64,000 nt of DNA, taken from positions 1,158,001 to 1,222,000 of the forward strand of contig NC_025260.1 of assembly GCF_000740895.1 (NCBI RefSeq), in the 5' to 3' direction. A model generated the notes under the pieces. That model had not been told where the DNA came from and did no database searches. It saw only the letters and a list, made by a program, of their open reading frames with translations. Below are positions 1-12,172 of this stretch, piece after piece (the stretch's first letter is position 1; each line of letters opens with the position of its first letter). A program made the translations under genes and the position numbers. The DNA comes from Theileria orientalis strain Shintoku. Taxonomy: Eukaryota > Apicomplexa > Aconoidasida > Piroplasmida > Theileriidae.

Positions 1-736
1 GGTTGCGATAACATCCAGGCCCGTCTGAGGGGACTGAAATTCCACTCGTTGAAGATTTATGTTGCATTTGAGGCGCGGCATAGGCCGGTTTTGGAGCCGG
101 TTGTTCAGGCGGTTTCGGTAGGAAACTTGCATAATCTTTAAAGTTAACTCTGCATACTTTGTCTCCATCTTCCGGGATTATAAGTACTTCGTATCCGAAA
201 ATATTATTTTCGGCTTCCCAGATGACGAAGTCACCCTTCGTAACCTTACGAAGGGCGTAGCCATCCCTGACGAGAAACCTGTCCACGTCCGTATCTTGAT
301 CATAAGAATACGTAACCTGGTTAGTATTGACCTTGTCCTTAACGTCCAGAGCAATTAGATCTAGCTGTGGTCTACTGGCCGATACTAAAGGTCTGGGCTT
401 TAGTTTATACTCTTCAGGGAATGATTTCAGATGTTTAGGTACTCGTTTGGGTGACTCTGCCTCTGAGGTCTGTTCACCTAACGAATCACTGTTTTTTGTG
501 CGATAAGATCTGTGGGAACGCGTCGATCCGGCTTTAGCTTCCTCTATAGTCTGTACATTGTACTTCGATTCCTGAGAATTCTTCTTGAACCCATTGTCGA
601 CAGTATAGTGAGTGGAGTACTTGCTGGCTATACTTTGGGCAAGAGTGTCAACAGAACCGGCGGATTCCGCGGGGTTCCACCTATAAAGTGACAATAAATA
701 TATAACTAAATATTTTAGTGCTATGTTTATGGCCAT
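1..736 (-). CDS. Secreted FAINT-domain (DUF529) protein, C-terminus cut by window edge
   Basis: An open frame runs leftwards from an ATG at 736-734 to base 1 without a stop, about 245 codons. It begins with a signal peptide (MAINIALKYLVIYLLSLYR), then a charged Ser/Lys linker. From about residue 135 comes one FAINT domain, with the features LDVKD, Y-Y/F alternation, KVTKGDFVIWEAE and a closing VCRVNF. A proline-rich stretch (PKPPEQPAPKP) starts near the edge. FAINT domains are typical of Theileria proteins secreted into the host cell or onto the parasite surface; the molecular role is unknown. An ATG four bases upstream (ATGGATG context) opens a different, short frame. The leader resembles those of the genes at 2064 and 53362. 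The family call is good; the end of the protein is not in the window. Confidence 0.8.
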   Translation of the reverse strand, partial: MAINIALKYLVIYLLSLYRWNPAESAGSVDTLAQSIASKYSTHYTVDNGFKKNSQESKYNVQTIEEAKAGSTRSHRSYRTKNSDSLGEQTSEAESPKRVPKHLKSFPEEYKLKPRPLVSASRPQLDLIALDVKDKVNTNQVTYSYDQDTDVDRFLVRDGYALRKVTKGDFVIWEAENNIFGYEVLIIPEDGDKVCRVNFKDYASFLPKPPEQPAPKPAYAAPQMQHKSSTSGISVPSDGPGCYRN

Positions 737-2063
737 CCATAGCTATTCATCGATTTATCCTGTAATCGGCGAGATTCCGGCATCCATGGGGTACCGAATC
801 TCAAAATCTCACAGTTACATTCAAATTTATAAATTTATTGGCTCTATTTATTTATATTTATATCTACATTTAATTTAATTATTTCAAAAGCGTCACCTCG
901 GCCGTTTATCCCATATGTTAGGCAGATGTATGCATTATACACAATTTGATTAGACAATATATTTTTTTCACTTTTTTTTGTCTAATACTGATTATTAACC
1001 ATTTTAATAATTAATGAAATGATATTGCACTATATGGAATAACCTAATTATTCCGACTGCAACTAAATTTTCCGTTTATTTATGGGTTATATAGCTTACG
1101 TATATATAGACTAGAAATTTCAATCAGTATTTATCGACACACAAGTTGTATACAAGGTTTTTACGTTTTATTATAATATTTCTAACTCTAAAGATAGGTT
1201 GTTTTGACCTTTACACTGGATTATTTGACCACTCGGCCGCCTGTAGTTGTGATGCATAATGCTGTCCTCTTTTTCAATAAATAGTAAAGCAAATTTTAAT
1301 TTTTTTGAATTCATAGTTTGTTCAACTTTTAGATGATTTTATTATCTGTTTAAAACCCTGATAGGGTGTTAAAGTGTGGGAGTTAGACGTTGTGAACCGA
1401 TATTGCTAATTATCTGGGCTATATAAGACTACATAATTTTGTTGCTGAAAATCTGGGTCAGGGATATAAAGTAGAGTGTTCCATTATTGAATAAAACTAT
1501 TTCTTATACGAGTGGAGGTGGGTTCGTGATCCAACTCTCTTGTGACGTGTGTTTAACTTAATGAGTAATTTAAGTCCCTAATTTTTTGTATTTTCTTTTC
1601 TCATACCAAACACATTTGTAAATGATTTATGTTTTTTACACGGTTGAACATAATCTAACTGGTATCAGGAGTTCTATGACCCTTTTAGTGTAATATGTCT
1701 CGAGCGTTTTCGATTATATTCATATCCTCCCGCGAATCCCAGGTTCCTCAAGCATATAATATCCGAGCTTTGTTCTCAAACTGAACAATTATCTCCGATT
1801 TACCAAGTTAATTCCTCTCAGGCATGCATCTGTTCATTTCGTTTTCGACTTTTGTTGGTTTTACTCTTACCCCCCCTTTCGTTTTGAAAGTTTCAACCCA
1901 TTTCCTGGGAACTGTATACCATATAGTAAATGGGTATAATATCTAAGAGAATTTCTCCAAGGGTTCATTTCACAGAATATAACCATTAACCATTCCTATT
2001 CACTCCGATCGAGCATTAAACCAACTATCGCATTTCAAGTTTATTATTTTTAACTACACAACT
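737..2063. other. Intergenic region between divergent FAINT genes
   Basis: AT-rich spacer of about 1.3 kb between the leftward gene starting at 736 and the rightward gene starting at 2064. It should hold both promoters. I see no open frame, tRNA or repeat that I can support here. Confidence 0.6.
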
Positions 2064-4792
2064 ATGAGATTTATTTTCATTGCCAAATGCGCTTTCATAT
2101 ATTTATTTTTTGTTTATCGCAAGAATCTAGTTGATTCCACTAACTCACCTAGTGGTGATGGTTCGTCTTCAACTTATGAAGGTAACGACAACTATACATG
2201 TCGCGGAAGTGACTCAGGGTCCGAATCAAGAGGTAGCACACATACAACCGACCATAGTTGTGAAAGTAGCGTTTTAGTCAATCAATATAATTATCCTAAA
2301 GATACTCCTGATTCGCAGGATAATCCTAATCGGTTGAAACCAGAGGATTACCCTAAGGACATTAAGCTGTTCAAAGCTGATCCTAAAGATAAATCAAAGA
2401 CTAAAGAACTTGCAACCAATGAGTATCATGTTAATTATTACGAGTTGTGTGATGATATTTACTATTATAAGTTTAACGACGATGTTAACTGTGTCAAAGT
2501 TGAACATGAATGTAAGGATGTGTGGAAGCACGATGCTTCCCTAAATGATGCCAAGTATCCCTCAACTCTTAATTATAACCATAAAACCAAAGTATTTGTG
2601 CTTTTCTTAGAGGATAATATTTTAACATTTAAAAAAAATTGTAATGGAGAGTGGCAGGGGACCACTAAGAGTATTAATCTACGGGGGCTTATTACTTCAG
2701 GAGAAAGTCAGACTGTGCCCGAGCTTAAACTCTACTCTCAAGATCCTAATGACGCTAACAACGCCATAGAGCTGAACGCCAACGACTACGATTTAACTAA
2801 AGTATTTTGTGATCCCGTCTACACCCTTAGAGAAAACGTTAAATGTACCCTTATTAAATGCGAAGATAAGGAGTTTTGGACGTACGACGGCGCTTATCCC
2901 AAAAAGGTTATTCACAACGTATCACTCAACAAAATTTGCATTAATTTTGGTAAGAATGACACAAAATGTTTCTTAAAGGATCCAACCAATTCACCTAGTG
3001 GTGATGGTTCGTCTTCAACTTATGAAGGTAACGACAACTATACATGTCGCGGAAGTGACTCAGGGTCCGGATCAAGAGGTAGCACACATACAACCGACCT
3101 TAGTTGTGAAAGTTGCGTTTTAGTCAATCAATATAATTATCCTAAAGATACTCCTGATTCGCAGGATAATCCTAATCGGTTGAAACCAGAGGATTACCCT
3201 AAGGACATTAAGCTGTTCAAAGCTGATCCTAAAGATAAATCAAGGTCTAAAGAACTTGACCCAATGAGTATCATGTTAATTATTACGAGTTGTGTGATGA
3301 TATTTACTATTATAAGTTTAACGACGATGTTAACTGTGTCAATGTTGAACATGAAGGTAAGGAGGTGTGGAAGCACGATGCTTCCCTAAATGATGCCAAG
3401 TATCCCTCAACTCTTAATTATAACCATAAAACCAAAGTATTTGTGCTTTTCTTAGAGGATAATATTTTAACATTTAAAAAAAATTGTAATGGAGAGTGGC
3501 AGGGGACCACTAAGAGTATTAATCTACGGGGGCTTATTACTTCAGGAGAAAGTCAGACTGTGCCCGAGCTTAAACTCTACTCTCAAGATCCTAATGACGC
3601 TAACAACGCCATAGAGCTGAACGCCAACGACTACGATTTAACTAAAGTATTTTGTGATCCCGTCTACACCCTTAGAGAAAACGTTAAATGTACCCTTATT
3701 AAATGCGAAGATAAGGAGTTTTGGACGTACGACGGCGCTTATCCCAAAAAGGTTATTCACAACGTATCACTCAACAAAATTTGCATTAATTTTGGTAAGA
3801 ATGACACAAAATGTTTCTTAAAGGATCCAACCAATTCACCTAGTGGTGATGGTTCGTCTTCAACTTATGAAGGTAACGACAACTATACATGTCGCGGAAG
3901 TGACTCAGGGTCCGGATCAAGAGGTAGCACACATACAACCGACCTTAGTTGTGAAAGTTGCGTTTTAGTCAATCAATATAATTATCCTAAAGATACTCCT
4001 GATTCGCAGGATAATCCTAATCGGTTGAAACCAGAGGATTACCCTAAGGACATTAAGCTGTTCAAAGCTGATCCTAAAGATAAATCAAGGTCTAAAGAAC
4101 TTGACCCAATGAGTATCATGTTAATTATTACGAGTTGTGTGATGATATTTACTATTATAAGTTTAACGACGATGTTAACTGTGTCAATGTTGAACATGAA
4201 GGTAAGGAGGTGTGGAAGCACGATGCTTCCCTAAATGATGCCAAGTATCCCTCAACTCTTAATTATAACCATAAAACCAAAGTATTTGTGCTTTTCTTAG
4301 AGGATAATATTTTAACATTTAAAAAAAATGTTAATGGAGAGTGGCAGGGGACCACTAAGAGTATTAATCTACGGGGGTTTATCCCAAAAGCGTTTTTCAC
4401 AATGTAGCTCTCAACAATATATGCATAAATTTGGCATGAATGACACAAACTGCTACTTAAATCATTCCACCTATCGATGGAAACAGGAGCCCGTACAATC
4501 AACTCAAAGTGGACTCTCTGGTTCAACATCAGTTCAACCAGATGGTTCTCTTCATTCCAGTGGTACAGTTGCAACTTTATTTTTTGAAATTGTAACCTAT
4601 CATAATTTCGTACATGTTATACATATTTTATGGATTTTAATTTTTGTTTCTAAACCGCTGAAACGACTCTCTATCTGGATCCATAAATCTTTTCAACATC
4701 TCGTCATCTACTTTTTTTCTCAATTCCTACAAATATGTTTTTATATTTTATATTTTATATTTGTGTTAATTTTATATTTGTGTTTTACTTAG
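2064..4792 (+). pseudogene. Tandemly triplicated FAINT-domain gene, frameshifted
   Basis: The first frame (2064-3389) opens with a signal peptide (MRFIFIAKCAFIYLFFVYRK) and one full unit of 282 codons. The unit has a Ser/Gly/Thr-rich part and two FAINT-like segments (VWKHD...YPSTLNY and FWTYDGAYPKKV). In the second unit one base is lost near 3259 compared with the first (cttgcaacc becomes cttgaccc), so the frame shifts and ends at 3389; the true reading resumes in another frame (3290-4234). The same lesion is in the third unit near 4104. The third unit also has an internal deletion, fused at about 4377-4383, and ends in yet another frame with a hydrophobic tail to 4792. It could be a decayed gene, an assembly error in near-identical repeats, or a short functional product ending at 3389. 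Pseudogene is the cautious reading. Confidence 0.6.
2146..4430 (+). repeat. Three direct repeat units of 846, 845 and ~590 bp
   Basis: Matching points are 2146, 2992 and 3837, so the first period is 846 bp (a multiple of three) and the second 845 bp. Units 2 and 3 share every change that separates them from unit 1 (for example ccggatcaag for ccgaatcaag, and the one-base loss). This points to a recent duplication or conversion of unit 2. Unit 3 is shortened by an internal deletion. Confidence 0.9.
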
Positions 4793-4835
4793 TTTTATAT
4801 GGATTTAAATTAATCGCTCTTACTGTATCTGTGAC

Positions 4836-7730
4836 TCATACCTGATGATTTTGAACTATCGGGACCAACACTTCCACTAGCTTATCTTTCAGCTGCCCTG
4901 ACAACATTCTTCCCGACTTATAGTTTTCAGTCATTTTTTCCAGCTCGTCATCGTCATCTACTAAGAATCTTAGGTATTGATATGACACATCCACTTCTAA
5001 ATCCGGTCCAAGCTCCATGTGTTCTTTTGCTGTGGCTCTTCCACCTATCATAGTATTAGTAGTAGTAATTGTATTAATAGTATTAGTAGTAGTAATTGTA
5101 TTATTAGTATTATTATTATTAATAGTAGTATTAGAATACTTAGTCCCTGGCTATACAGTATTTAATTGCCTATTAATGTTACCTGAAAAGGCGTATTTAT
5201 GTATCTTTTTCCTTATCATTTCAGGGGTATCTGTCACAAATACTGCCGATCCTTCAATTGATGACGACATTTTACTATTTACTCCTACATTAAAATTAGT
5301 GTTTATATTATCTACTGCTATCGTATCAGTGTAAAAAGTACATACTAGCTATTGCAACTACCACTAAGGCTAATGATAGCATCATAAGTATCTTTATTAT
5401 CATATTGCTCTTAACAACTAACCTAGTAGCGATGGTATAAATTTAGAGTGTATCAGTGCTGGCTTGTGTAATCCCAGTTTTGGCGCCAGCCCTCGTGTTA
5501 ATCTAAAAAAAGGGTCCTGGTCTATCCCCTATACATTTACGTCAATAATATTGCTACTATTATGTATTTATGTCGTCTGTATGATAGTCTATGTTGCTTA
5601 TAACAGTCTATATAGTCTATTTTGATTATAACAGTCTATAACGTCTATTATGCTTATATCATCGTCTACCGCGCTTTTACAGATGATAACAGCGTCTAGA
5701 GGTGCTACATTACTGTAACCATTCAACTAATAGCGTGAACGCTCTATATATCTACTGCTTCTTTACCTGTGGTACTAGACACATCACTTCCTTGTCGTCT
5801 CCGAATATGTGCGGAAAGGACTCGCTGAATGACGCCGCTCCCTCTATCAGTGGGTAGGCCAGCATTCCCACGTTCGTCGAGGCGTCGAATCCAAAGCACC
5901 CTCTCAGCTGGTTAAACGTTGTCTTCTTCTGCAACTTCAGGCCCACCTTGTAGAGGTAACTTATGTAGTCCGTGTTTCGGAATATGAACGTGAGTTCGGG
6001 GTCGAAGCCTATTGCTATGATGTCCTTCGCGTTTTCCAGCGACAGCTTCCCGACTTCCTCCAGGTCCAGCTCCTCTCTGAATACGAACTTCTCGTCGTCA
6101 CTCAGCATGATGACCACTGGCACTCTAAAGGCCTTTTGAAGCCAGCGCGTGAACATGAAGGGTATTAGGTGTCCTAATAATTTCCATTATGTCTAGTTGC
6201 TATTGTTTATGGCTATTGTCTAGTTGCTATTGTTTATGGTTTTTGTTTAATGTAGTCACTGTTGCACATAATATCGTTATTATATTCTAATTTTCTTTAT
6301 GGCTAGTAGCTACTGTTTCTCCCATTATAAGTAACACCCATGAATAGCATCCACTTAATTTTCTAGTATCACTGATATACATCCAACTTCACCAACCTAG
6401 ATGCAGTGATTCTGACGATGGCCCTCTTCCGGTGTATATGAAGAACTTCTTTCCTCTTTCCACGTGGTCCAGCAGCAGGTCGAGGTCTCTGTGGCAGAAG
6501 AAGAGGCCTCTTCTTAAAAACGGGTGCACTTCTCCCACTATTCTCTTAACCCTGTATGCATTGTGCTTATGAAGCTATCACACGCTATCTTGTATCTATC
6601 CATCCGCCTATCACTCTATCTTGTATCTATCTACCTATGGCCTTTATGTGCTGTAGTTCTTTCTTCCGTTACTATTCTATTCCTTTACCTTTCCAATGTT
6701 TCCTTGGTTATTAAGGAGCATCCGAATTGTTCCGTTAACTTCTCGTAGTCCACGACCTTCTCTTCCTTTTCCTTGTTCGCGGGTCTTGAATTCACGAAGA
6801 ATATCTCAGAAAAGGCTCCGTAGTTGTATTCCAGTTCCGTTGCGGGCAGTGTGTTCTGTTTCGAGGGGCACTCGGCCTCAGAGTTCACCACTTCCTCGCT
6901 GCACAAAATCTCCTGGTCTCCGGGCGTCACGTTGAATCCGATCTCCAGCTACGCATCATTAACATTCGTCCTCGTGTGCAACTTTTTTATCGACTTACCA
7001 TGTTCGTCTCCGGCTTATATTTGAGCTTATTTATTGTTATCTCCCTGATTAACCCGGTCGAGTTTAACACCTGGTTTACGTTCGCGTTGATGTTCCACTC
7101 CTTGAGGATGACCAACCGCAACCTACGTCATTTATTTATGCCGATAATTGGCGTCTATGGGCGCAAATATGCTTCCATCTACTTTGGAATTTGCCAACAC
7201 ATCGACTCTAATCATTGGCCCCTTGGGCCATTGATCGATGTGTTTCAGCATCCACACTATCAGTTTCAAAATTCCTTATTATTCTACATAAATTTACCGT
7301 TTTACTGATTCTGGGACTTTGAAATCGTCGTATATTGAATCTCCGTACACTGATTCCGCTACTTTTCTTTCCACATTTAACACTCTGAACTTAGCGTCCT
7401 CCGCCACCTAAACTCCCGTTTAATTACTATTAAATCCGCAGTCTAACCTTAGCCTTTACCAGCTGCTTAAACAAATTATAGTCGCTCTCCGTCGGCATAC
7501 TCTTCAGATTAGTCAGCGTTATCACTCCGCCATTTGCCTATATATCCCAGTTACTCACGAGTTTACGCATATTTTTATGAATCTGCGCCTCTATGTGTGC
7601 TATTACTTACAGATCTTTTCAGAGATTTAGTGGACCGTCCGGTTGGAATTGAAAAGGCCATACAGGCTGCTCCCTTAATGATATGAAAGGAGCTTTCCAC
7701 AAAACTGCAGGCCTTTTCAACCATTTTCAT
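4836..7730 (-). CDS. WRS: Cytosolic tryptophan--tRNA ligase with N-terminal AlaX-like extension
   Basis: Class I tRNA synthetase that charges tRNA(Trp). Exons read on the minus strand: 7730-7611 (start), several small exons to about 6999, then 6948-6689, 6542-6397, 6173-5767, 5528-5423, 5284-5183 and 5044-4836; the last six joins keep frame exactly. The HIGH-type motif is split across an intron and reads LHLGHL. The KMSKS loop is KMSSS (5284-5183 exon). The tail carries the conserved [18 protein letters not shown] segment. About 230 residues precede the core (for example [26 protein letters not shown]). Plasmodium and Toxoplasma TrpRS are known to carry an AlaX-like editing domain there, and I infer the same here. 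The exon joins between 7610 and 7100 are uncertain. The stop is read directly after VQNHQV. The gene is divergent from the zinc-finger gene at 8038. Confidence 0.9.
5046..5182. repeat. Trinucleotide-rich intron of the TrpRS gene
   Basis: The last intron of the TrpRS gene is made largely of TAGTATTAG/TAGTAGTAA repeats (plus strand). It is flanked by a clean donor at 5182-5181 and acceptor at 5046-5045. Confidence 0.75.
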
Positions 7731-8037
7731 TATATATTAGGTAAATTTTAGAGTCACTCTCGCTGTGTTATGGGTGTTAGTGATTAACAATATTATACAT
7801 ATTATCGTTTATATCTAATATAATTTGTTATTTTACAAATTTAGACGTAGTTGTATATGTATTGATTATTTTTAATCATTAGTTTAATTATTCTAATCTA
7901 GTTTGGGTGATCTAAATCCCCTAACTTTGTAATGGGGAACAGCTAAATTAAAAACTAAATTATTTTTTATTATACTCCTGTAAATTAGTAAATTATTTGA
8001 AATTGAATGTGTTTTGTGCCTTGTCGGTTTACTGTTT
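7731..8037. promoter_or_regulatory. Divergent promoter region, TrpRS / zinc-finger gene
   Basis: 307 bp of AT-rich DNA separate the two divergent start codons, so both promoters must lie here or in the 5' untranslated regions. No specific motif is claimed. Confidence 0.5.
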
Positions 8038-8883
8038 ATGGAAGATTTTAAAAAACCTAATTTAATCGCATATAGAAAGGATTCTTCAAACAAGTTGTTT
8101 AAAGTAGAGAAGAAGCAGAAGGGTGTTCAAACAACTAATATTAAACCATCTGAGGAGCCGATTGTGCAAAAGGTTAAGGAATCAAGTACCTGTTTACTCA
8201 CATTTATCCGTTCACACACCCATATTCCTGTATAAATTACTAACCTTTTAACTCATGTTGTGTAGATAGACGCAACTGTGGCTGTAATGGCAGGGACCAC
8301 GAAGTTTTTAGTAACTGTATAAATTGTGGTAGGCTAGTGTGTATATTAGAGAAGGAAGGACCCTGTTTCAACTGCAATAGCTACGTTTACCCTGTCGACT
8401 CACCGGACTTGCCAAAAAATTACCTGGAGCATCCACATTATCAACAAAGTAATTTCATATATTGGTAATTAACATTATTATTATGAGGGGCTACAGCGTA
8501 CTCCCATTTGGCTAGCCCTAATTGGTATCTAACTGTAAAACCAGTTAAGTGCCCATATCTGTTACTTCAGGTATATTAATAAGAAATAAGCTACTAAGTT
8601 GCGATAAGGAGTACTTGAGCGAAGACTTTAAAATAAATGATTTGCACGGCGGCTGGTTTGAGGAGTCGCGGGACGTGTACAACGAGGACGCTGAAATCGC
8701 AATGGAGATGTACATTCAAGAGGAGTCGGAAAAGCAGCAGCAGCAAGGTATTTGATACGGCTATCTCCGTTGTTATTGTCACCGTTACCAATGTCAATAT
8801 CTTAATTCCTTTCAGGATTGCTGAAGTATGACCTGGACCTACTGACCGGCACACTAAGTTACTCAAAAAAGGACGATTCCTAA
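8038..8883 (+). CDS. TRIP4/ASC-1-type C2HC5 zinc-finger protein
   Basis: Four exons: 8038-8185, 8266-8448, 8571-8747 and 8816-8883, all GT-AG and frame-consistent, giving 191 residues. Exon 2 encodes a compact zinc-binding segment: CGCNGRDHEVFSNCINCGR, then LVCILEKEGPCFNC. This is the cysteine/histidine spacing of the zf-C2HC5 domain of activating signal cointegrator 1 (TRIP4), a transcription and ribosome-rescue factor in animals and fungi. The protein is much shorter than animal TRIP4 (about 580 residues) and shows no ASCH domain. The rest is acidic and Gln-rich (EESEKQQQQ). The start at 8038 is the first ATG in the frame. The domain call is firm; equivalence to TRIP4 is inferred. Confidence 0.82.
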
Positions 8884-8986
8884 TGTTTTAAATAAATTAA
8901 CACTTGTACGCATTTATTTATCTGTGTTCCCTTTTGTGTACTAATACTTTATGTTACTAACATTTCATGCTCTAAAATCGTGTGTG

Positions 8987-11909
8987 CTAAGATTGCCCTA
9001 GAAAACTCCGTATTTGATTTGCGATGCCCTTGGGGTCGATTTGCGCCATTTCCATCTGCTCCTGCCTAGTGGCGTGGTGGATGAACTCGTAAGGGTAGTT
9101 GATGCACTTGATCTGAATAAAGGTTATAGAATCATAATGACTAGTGTTACTGGTAACTGACGTAACCGACGGTGTAATTGTATTAACGGATAAACGAACA
9201 TCAATGTACCTTGAATTGCGATAACTGATTAATCTCAGCCAAATGCTCAAGTACTGCAGTCCCCAATCCTCCGGAAATTACCTCTTCAACGATCACTAAA
9301 CGGCCATGGCTCCGCTTCAGCTTCTCTAGGACTGAAACGTCCAGGGGATTCAGAAATCTCATATCGATGACCGTTGGGTCAAAGGCGCTGTCCAAATAGT
9401 CCAACGACTTGATTACGTTGTGTACCACTGGGCCCAGACTTAAAATTGCCACATCTCTGCCCTGTCTGACCACTTTACTCTTAAAGTTCCTCAAGTCGTT
9501 ATAGTATGCGCTGAACTCATTGTAACTTGCACTGCCATTATTAGCATAACTATCACCAGTAACTGTACCTATACCGGCACCCGTAATGGTACCATAACTA
9601 GCACCAGTACCATTATTAATAGCAGTACCAGTAGTGGCATTGGTAGTGATATCATCGTAAGCACCAGTAGCAGTACTTATGTCATTCAAAAAATTAAAAT
9701 GCCTAACATAGTCGTAAAAGGCTCCATCGTAGCCCAGTTGACTCTTGTTAGGCACTTTATCCTTCGGATACCTTATTGCCACTGGTCTATTCAAGTCAGA
9801 TGCCAGCTTAAGCATCAGCGCCAGGTCCACCTGATCACTCGGGAACATGAATGCGAGGTTTTTAAACATCCGCAGCATGTTGACGTCGTAGTTGCCGTGG
9901 TGTGACAGGCCGTCTTCGCCCACGTAGCCTGCCCTGTCGATCAACAGCTTGATGTTGATGTCCTGTATGAGCACGTCGTGGATCAGCTGGTCCAGGCTGC
10001 GCTGCAGGAACGTCGAGTATATCGACACGAAGGGCTTCAGGCCCGCTGAGGCCAGTCCTGCCGAGAAGGTTACTGCGTGCTGCTCGCATATTCCCACGTC
10101 GAACGTGCGGCTCGGGTGGAATGCTCCGAAGATGCCCACTCCCGTCCCTCCTGGCATTGCTGCTGTGACTGCCACTATTTTCGGGTCAACTTCCGCCAAC
10201 TTGACCAGGGTCCGTGCAAACACGTGGCTGTAGCTCTCGGAGTCGAACACTTCGTCCTTAACAGAGGCTTTGTCACCAGCGTTGCTGATGTACTTTCTGT
10301 AGTACTCCAGCGAATGACTTGTATCAATCACGCCACTTCCAGTGTCATTGTCCTTGCTGATGTTACCGTTAAAGCTACTGATATTATCATTGTCGTTACC
10401 GGTGATACTGGCATCACCGTTGGCGGTACCTCCGCTTGTGTTAATACCACTGTTCTCATCATGGCCAATATTACTCAAGTCTTGCACACTAGTGGCATTA
10501 TTTAAGACTAAATCCACCATTGTTAGGTGCGTATTTGGCCCTATTGAGTGCAGAGTGTCCAGGCTTTTTATTGCCTGTGGGCATCCCAGTCCTTTAATCG
10601 TCTTAATATGTATTATTAGGGGCCCATCCACCCTTGCATTTCCAACATACAAGCACCTCTCCCTGTGGCCCGTGGTTGTAGTGGCGTTGCTTCCTCCGTA
10701 CTGCTGTGGGTTCTTTATCATGTTGAACAGCTGTATCAATTCATATATATTGTGCCCGTCTATGGGCCCAATTACATTTAAATCACCAGAACTACTGCCA
10801 CTGCTACTGGCGACACTGCCATTGTTGTTGTTTTTGTTTAATAGTGATGTGTAAAACTCTTTTAGTGCCTCATTTAGTGGCTTCACCTCCTGCCCCGATG
10901 TTTTTTCCATAAAAAACGGCAACACTGGCCTATAGCCCATTGCTGAACTCAGACCCGTTGGCAGTGAGACCTGGTCGTTGTCGTTATAGATGATCACCAG
11001 AGGCGTTTTCAAGTTAATCGCGTAGTTGAGACTTTCGTAGGCCAAGCCGCCAGTCATTCCGCCGTCTCCGATGATCGAAATTACTTTACTGTCCACCTCA
11101 ACTCCATTTTCAATGCCATTGTCACTCAGTAACTTTTGCGCCTCCCACAGCCCCTGACTGAATGATATCGAAGTTGACGAGTGGCCTGCTCCGAACACGT
11201 CGTGCTCGCTCTCGTACGTTCTGCAGAACCCTGATAGGCCGCCCTTCTTCCTCATCGTTTCGAGCCTGTCTCTCCTTCCCGTCAGCATCTTGTGCACATA
11301 CGCCTGGTGTCCTATGTCCCAGACGATCTTATCCTCTGGCGAGTCGAAGACGTAGTGCAGTGCCACTGTCAGCTCAGTCACTCCCAAAGAGCCCGAAAAG
11401 TGGCCTCCTGACCTGGATATCTTCTCTCCCAGGTATGTGCGGATTTCATTGCACAGTTTGAAGAGGCAGTCAACTGGGATCTCCTTCAATTCCTTAGGAC
11501 TGTTCACTTTAAATAATAACTCACAGCTTTTTAAATCTCTATTACGATCCCCAGTATCATGAGAATCACTCAAATTTCCACTAAAATTATATAATTTACA
11601 GCTATGTTTATCATTCTTCGGTGAATTAGTGTTAAATCTATCTACACACTCATCACTTATTCTGCTAAAGTTATAGAGTTTATTGGCACAATGTGTGCCA
11701 TTAAATAAATTTAATTGGAATCTACAGTGATTGTTATTACTTTTGCTATCATTTACACCGGCGTTTTGTGTATTATTAATGACCATTTGCTTAATTTCAG
11801 AGTGTGGCATCAGCCGTGAATAACTCGGTGAAACATTGCGATAAGACTGGATTCCTTTAATAAAACAAAGAAACACAGCACAGTGCGATAAAATGTACTT
11901 AAATTCCAT
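8987..11909 (-). CDS. DXS: 1-deoxy-D-xylulose-5-phosphate synthase (apicoplast)
   Basis: Thiamine-diphosphate enzyme that makes DXP from pyruvate and glyceraldehyde-3-phosphate, the first step of the apicoplast MEP isoprenoid pathway. Two exons: 11909-9210 and 9112-8987, joined in phase 0 after FKV's Lys codon; about 941 residues. The N-terminus is a signal peptide (MEFKYILSHCAVFLCFIKG) followed by about 110 Asn-rich residues, fitting a bipartite apicoplast signal. Visible motifs: GGHFSGSLGV (~168), DIGHQAYVHK (~198), GHSSTSIS (~243), ThDP motif GDGGMTGGLAYESLN (~281), catalytic Glu in GICEQHAVTFSAG, and DRAGYVGEDGLSHHG. Bacterial DXS is about 620 residues; most of the excess is the leader plus two low-complexity inserts near residues 470-530 and 760-825. 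The C-terminal exon (YPYEFIHHATRQEQMEMA) completes the transketolase C domain. Confidence 0.97.
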
Positions 11910-12172
11910 AATATCATTTTAGTTTTTAAATGTTTGTCACACTCAGGCTCCCCTGGAAGTAAGTTTGTAAATGATTTTAAAACTGAAAATTTTGAATCAT
12001 TTATGTAAAATTAAACTGAAAACTTGAAAATAGATCAAAATAATAAAAAACTGAAATAATAAATGTACTAATTTTGGAAAAAAATAAGTATATAGTGGAA
12101 GGTACCACAATTATTTTATATGTTGGAAACTGTCTACACTTTCAATTTTATTATGTACACAAGTTTTTAAAA
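11910..12172. promoter_or_regulatory. Divergent promoter region, DXS / MIP
   Basis: 263 bp of very AT-rich DNA lie between the divergent start codons of two organelle-targeted proteins, DXS and mitochondrial intermediate peptidase. No motif is claimed. Confidence 0.45.

Noticed and set aside
1515..1545. Possible tRNA T-arm (gggttcgtgatcc)
   Set aside because: The loop lacks the invariant A58, and no acceptor or anticodon arms can be folded around it. No tRNA was found elsewhere in the window.
3290..4407. Separate genes starting at 3290 and 4135
   Set aside because: These frames start at non-ATG codons in the middle of the FAINT unit and are continuations of the same locus after the one-base loss.
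1..4792. Telomere-adjacent position of the left end
   Set aside because: FAINT genes are often subtelomeric, but no telomere-type repeat is present and housekeeping genes begin at 4.8 kb, so no chromosomal position is claimed.
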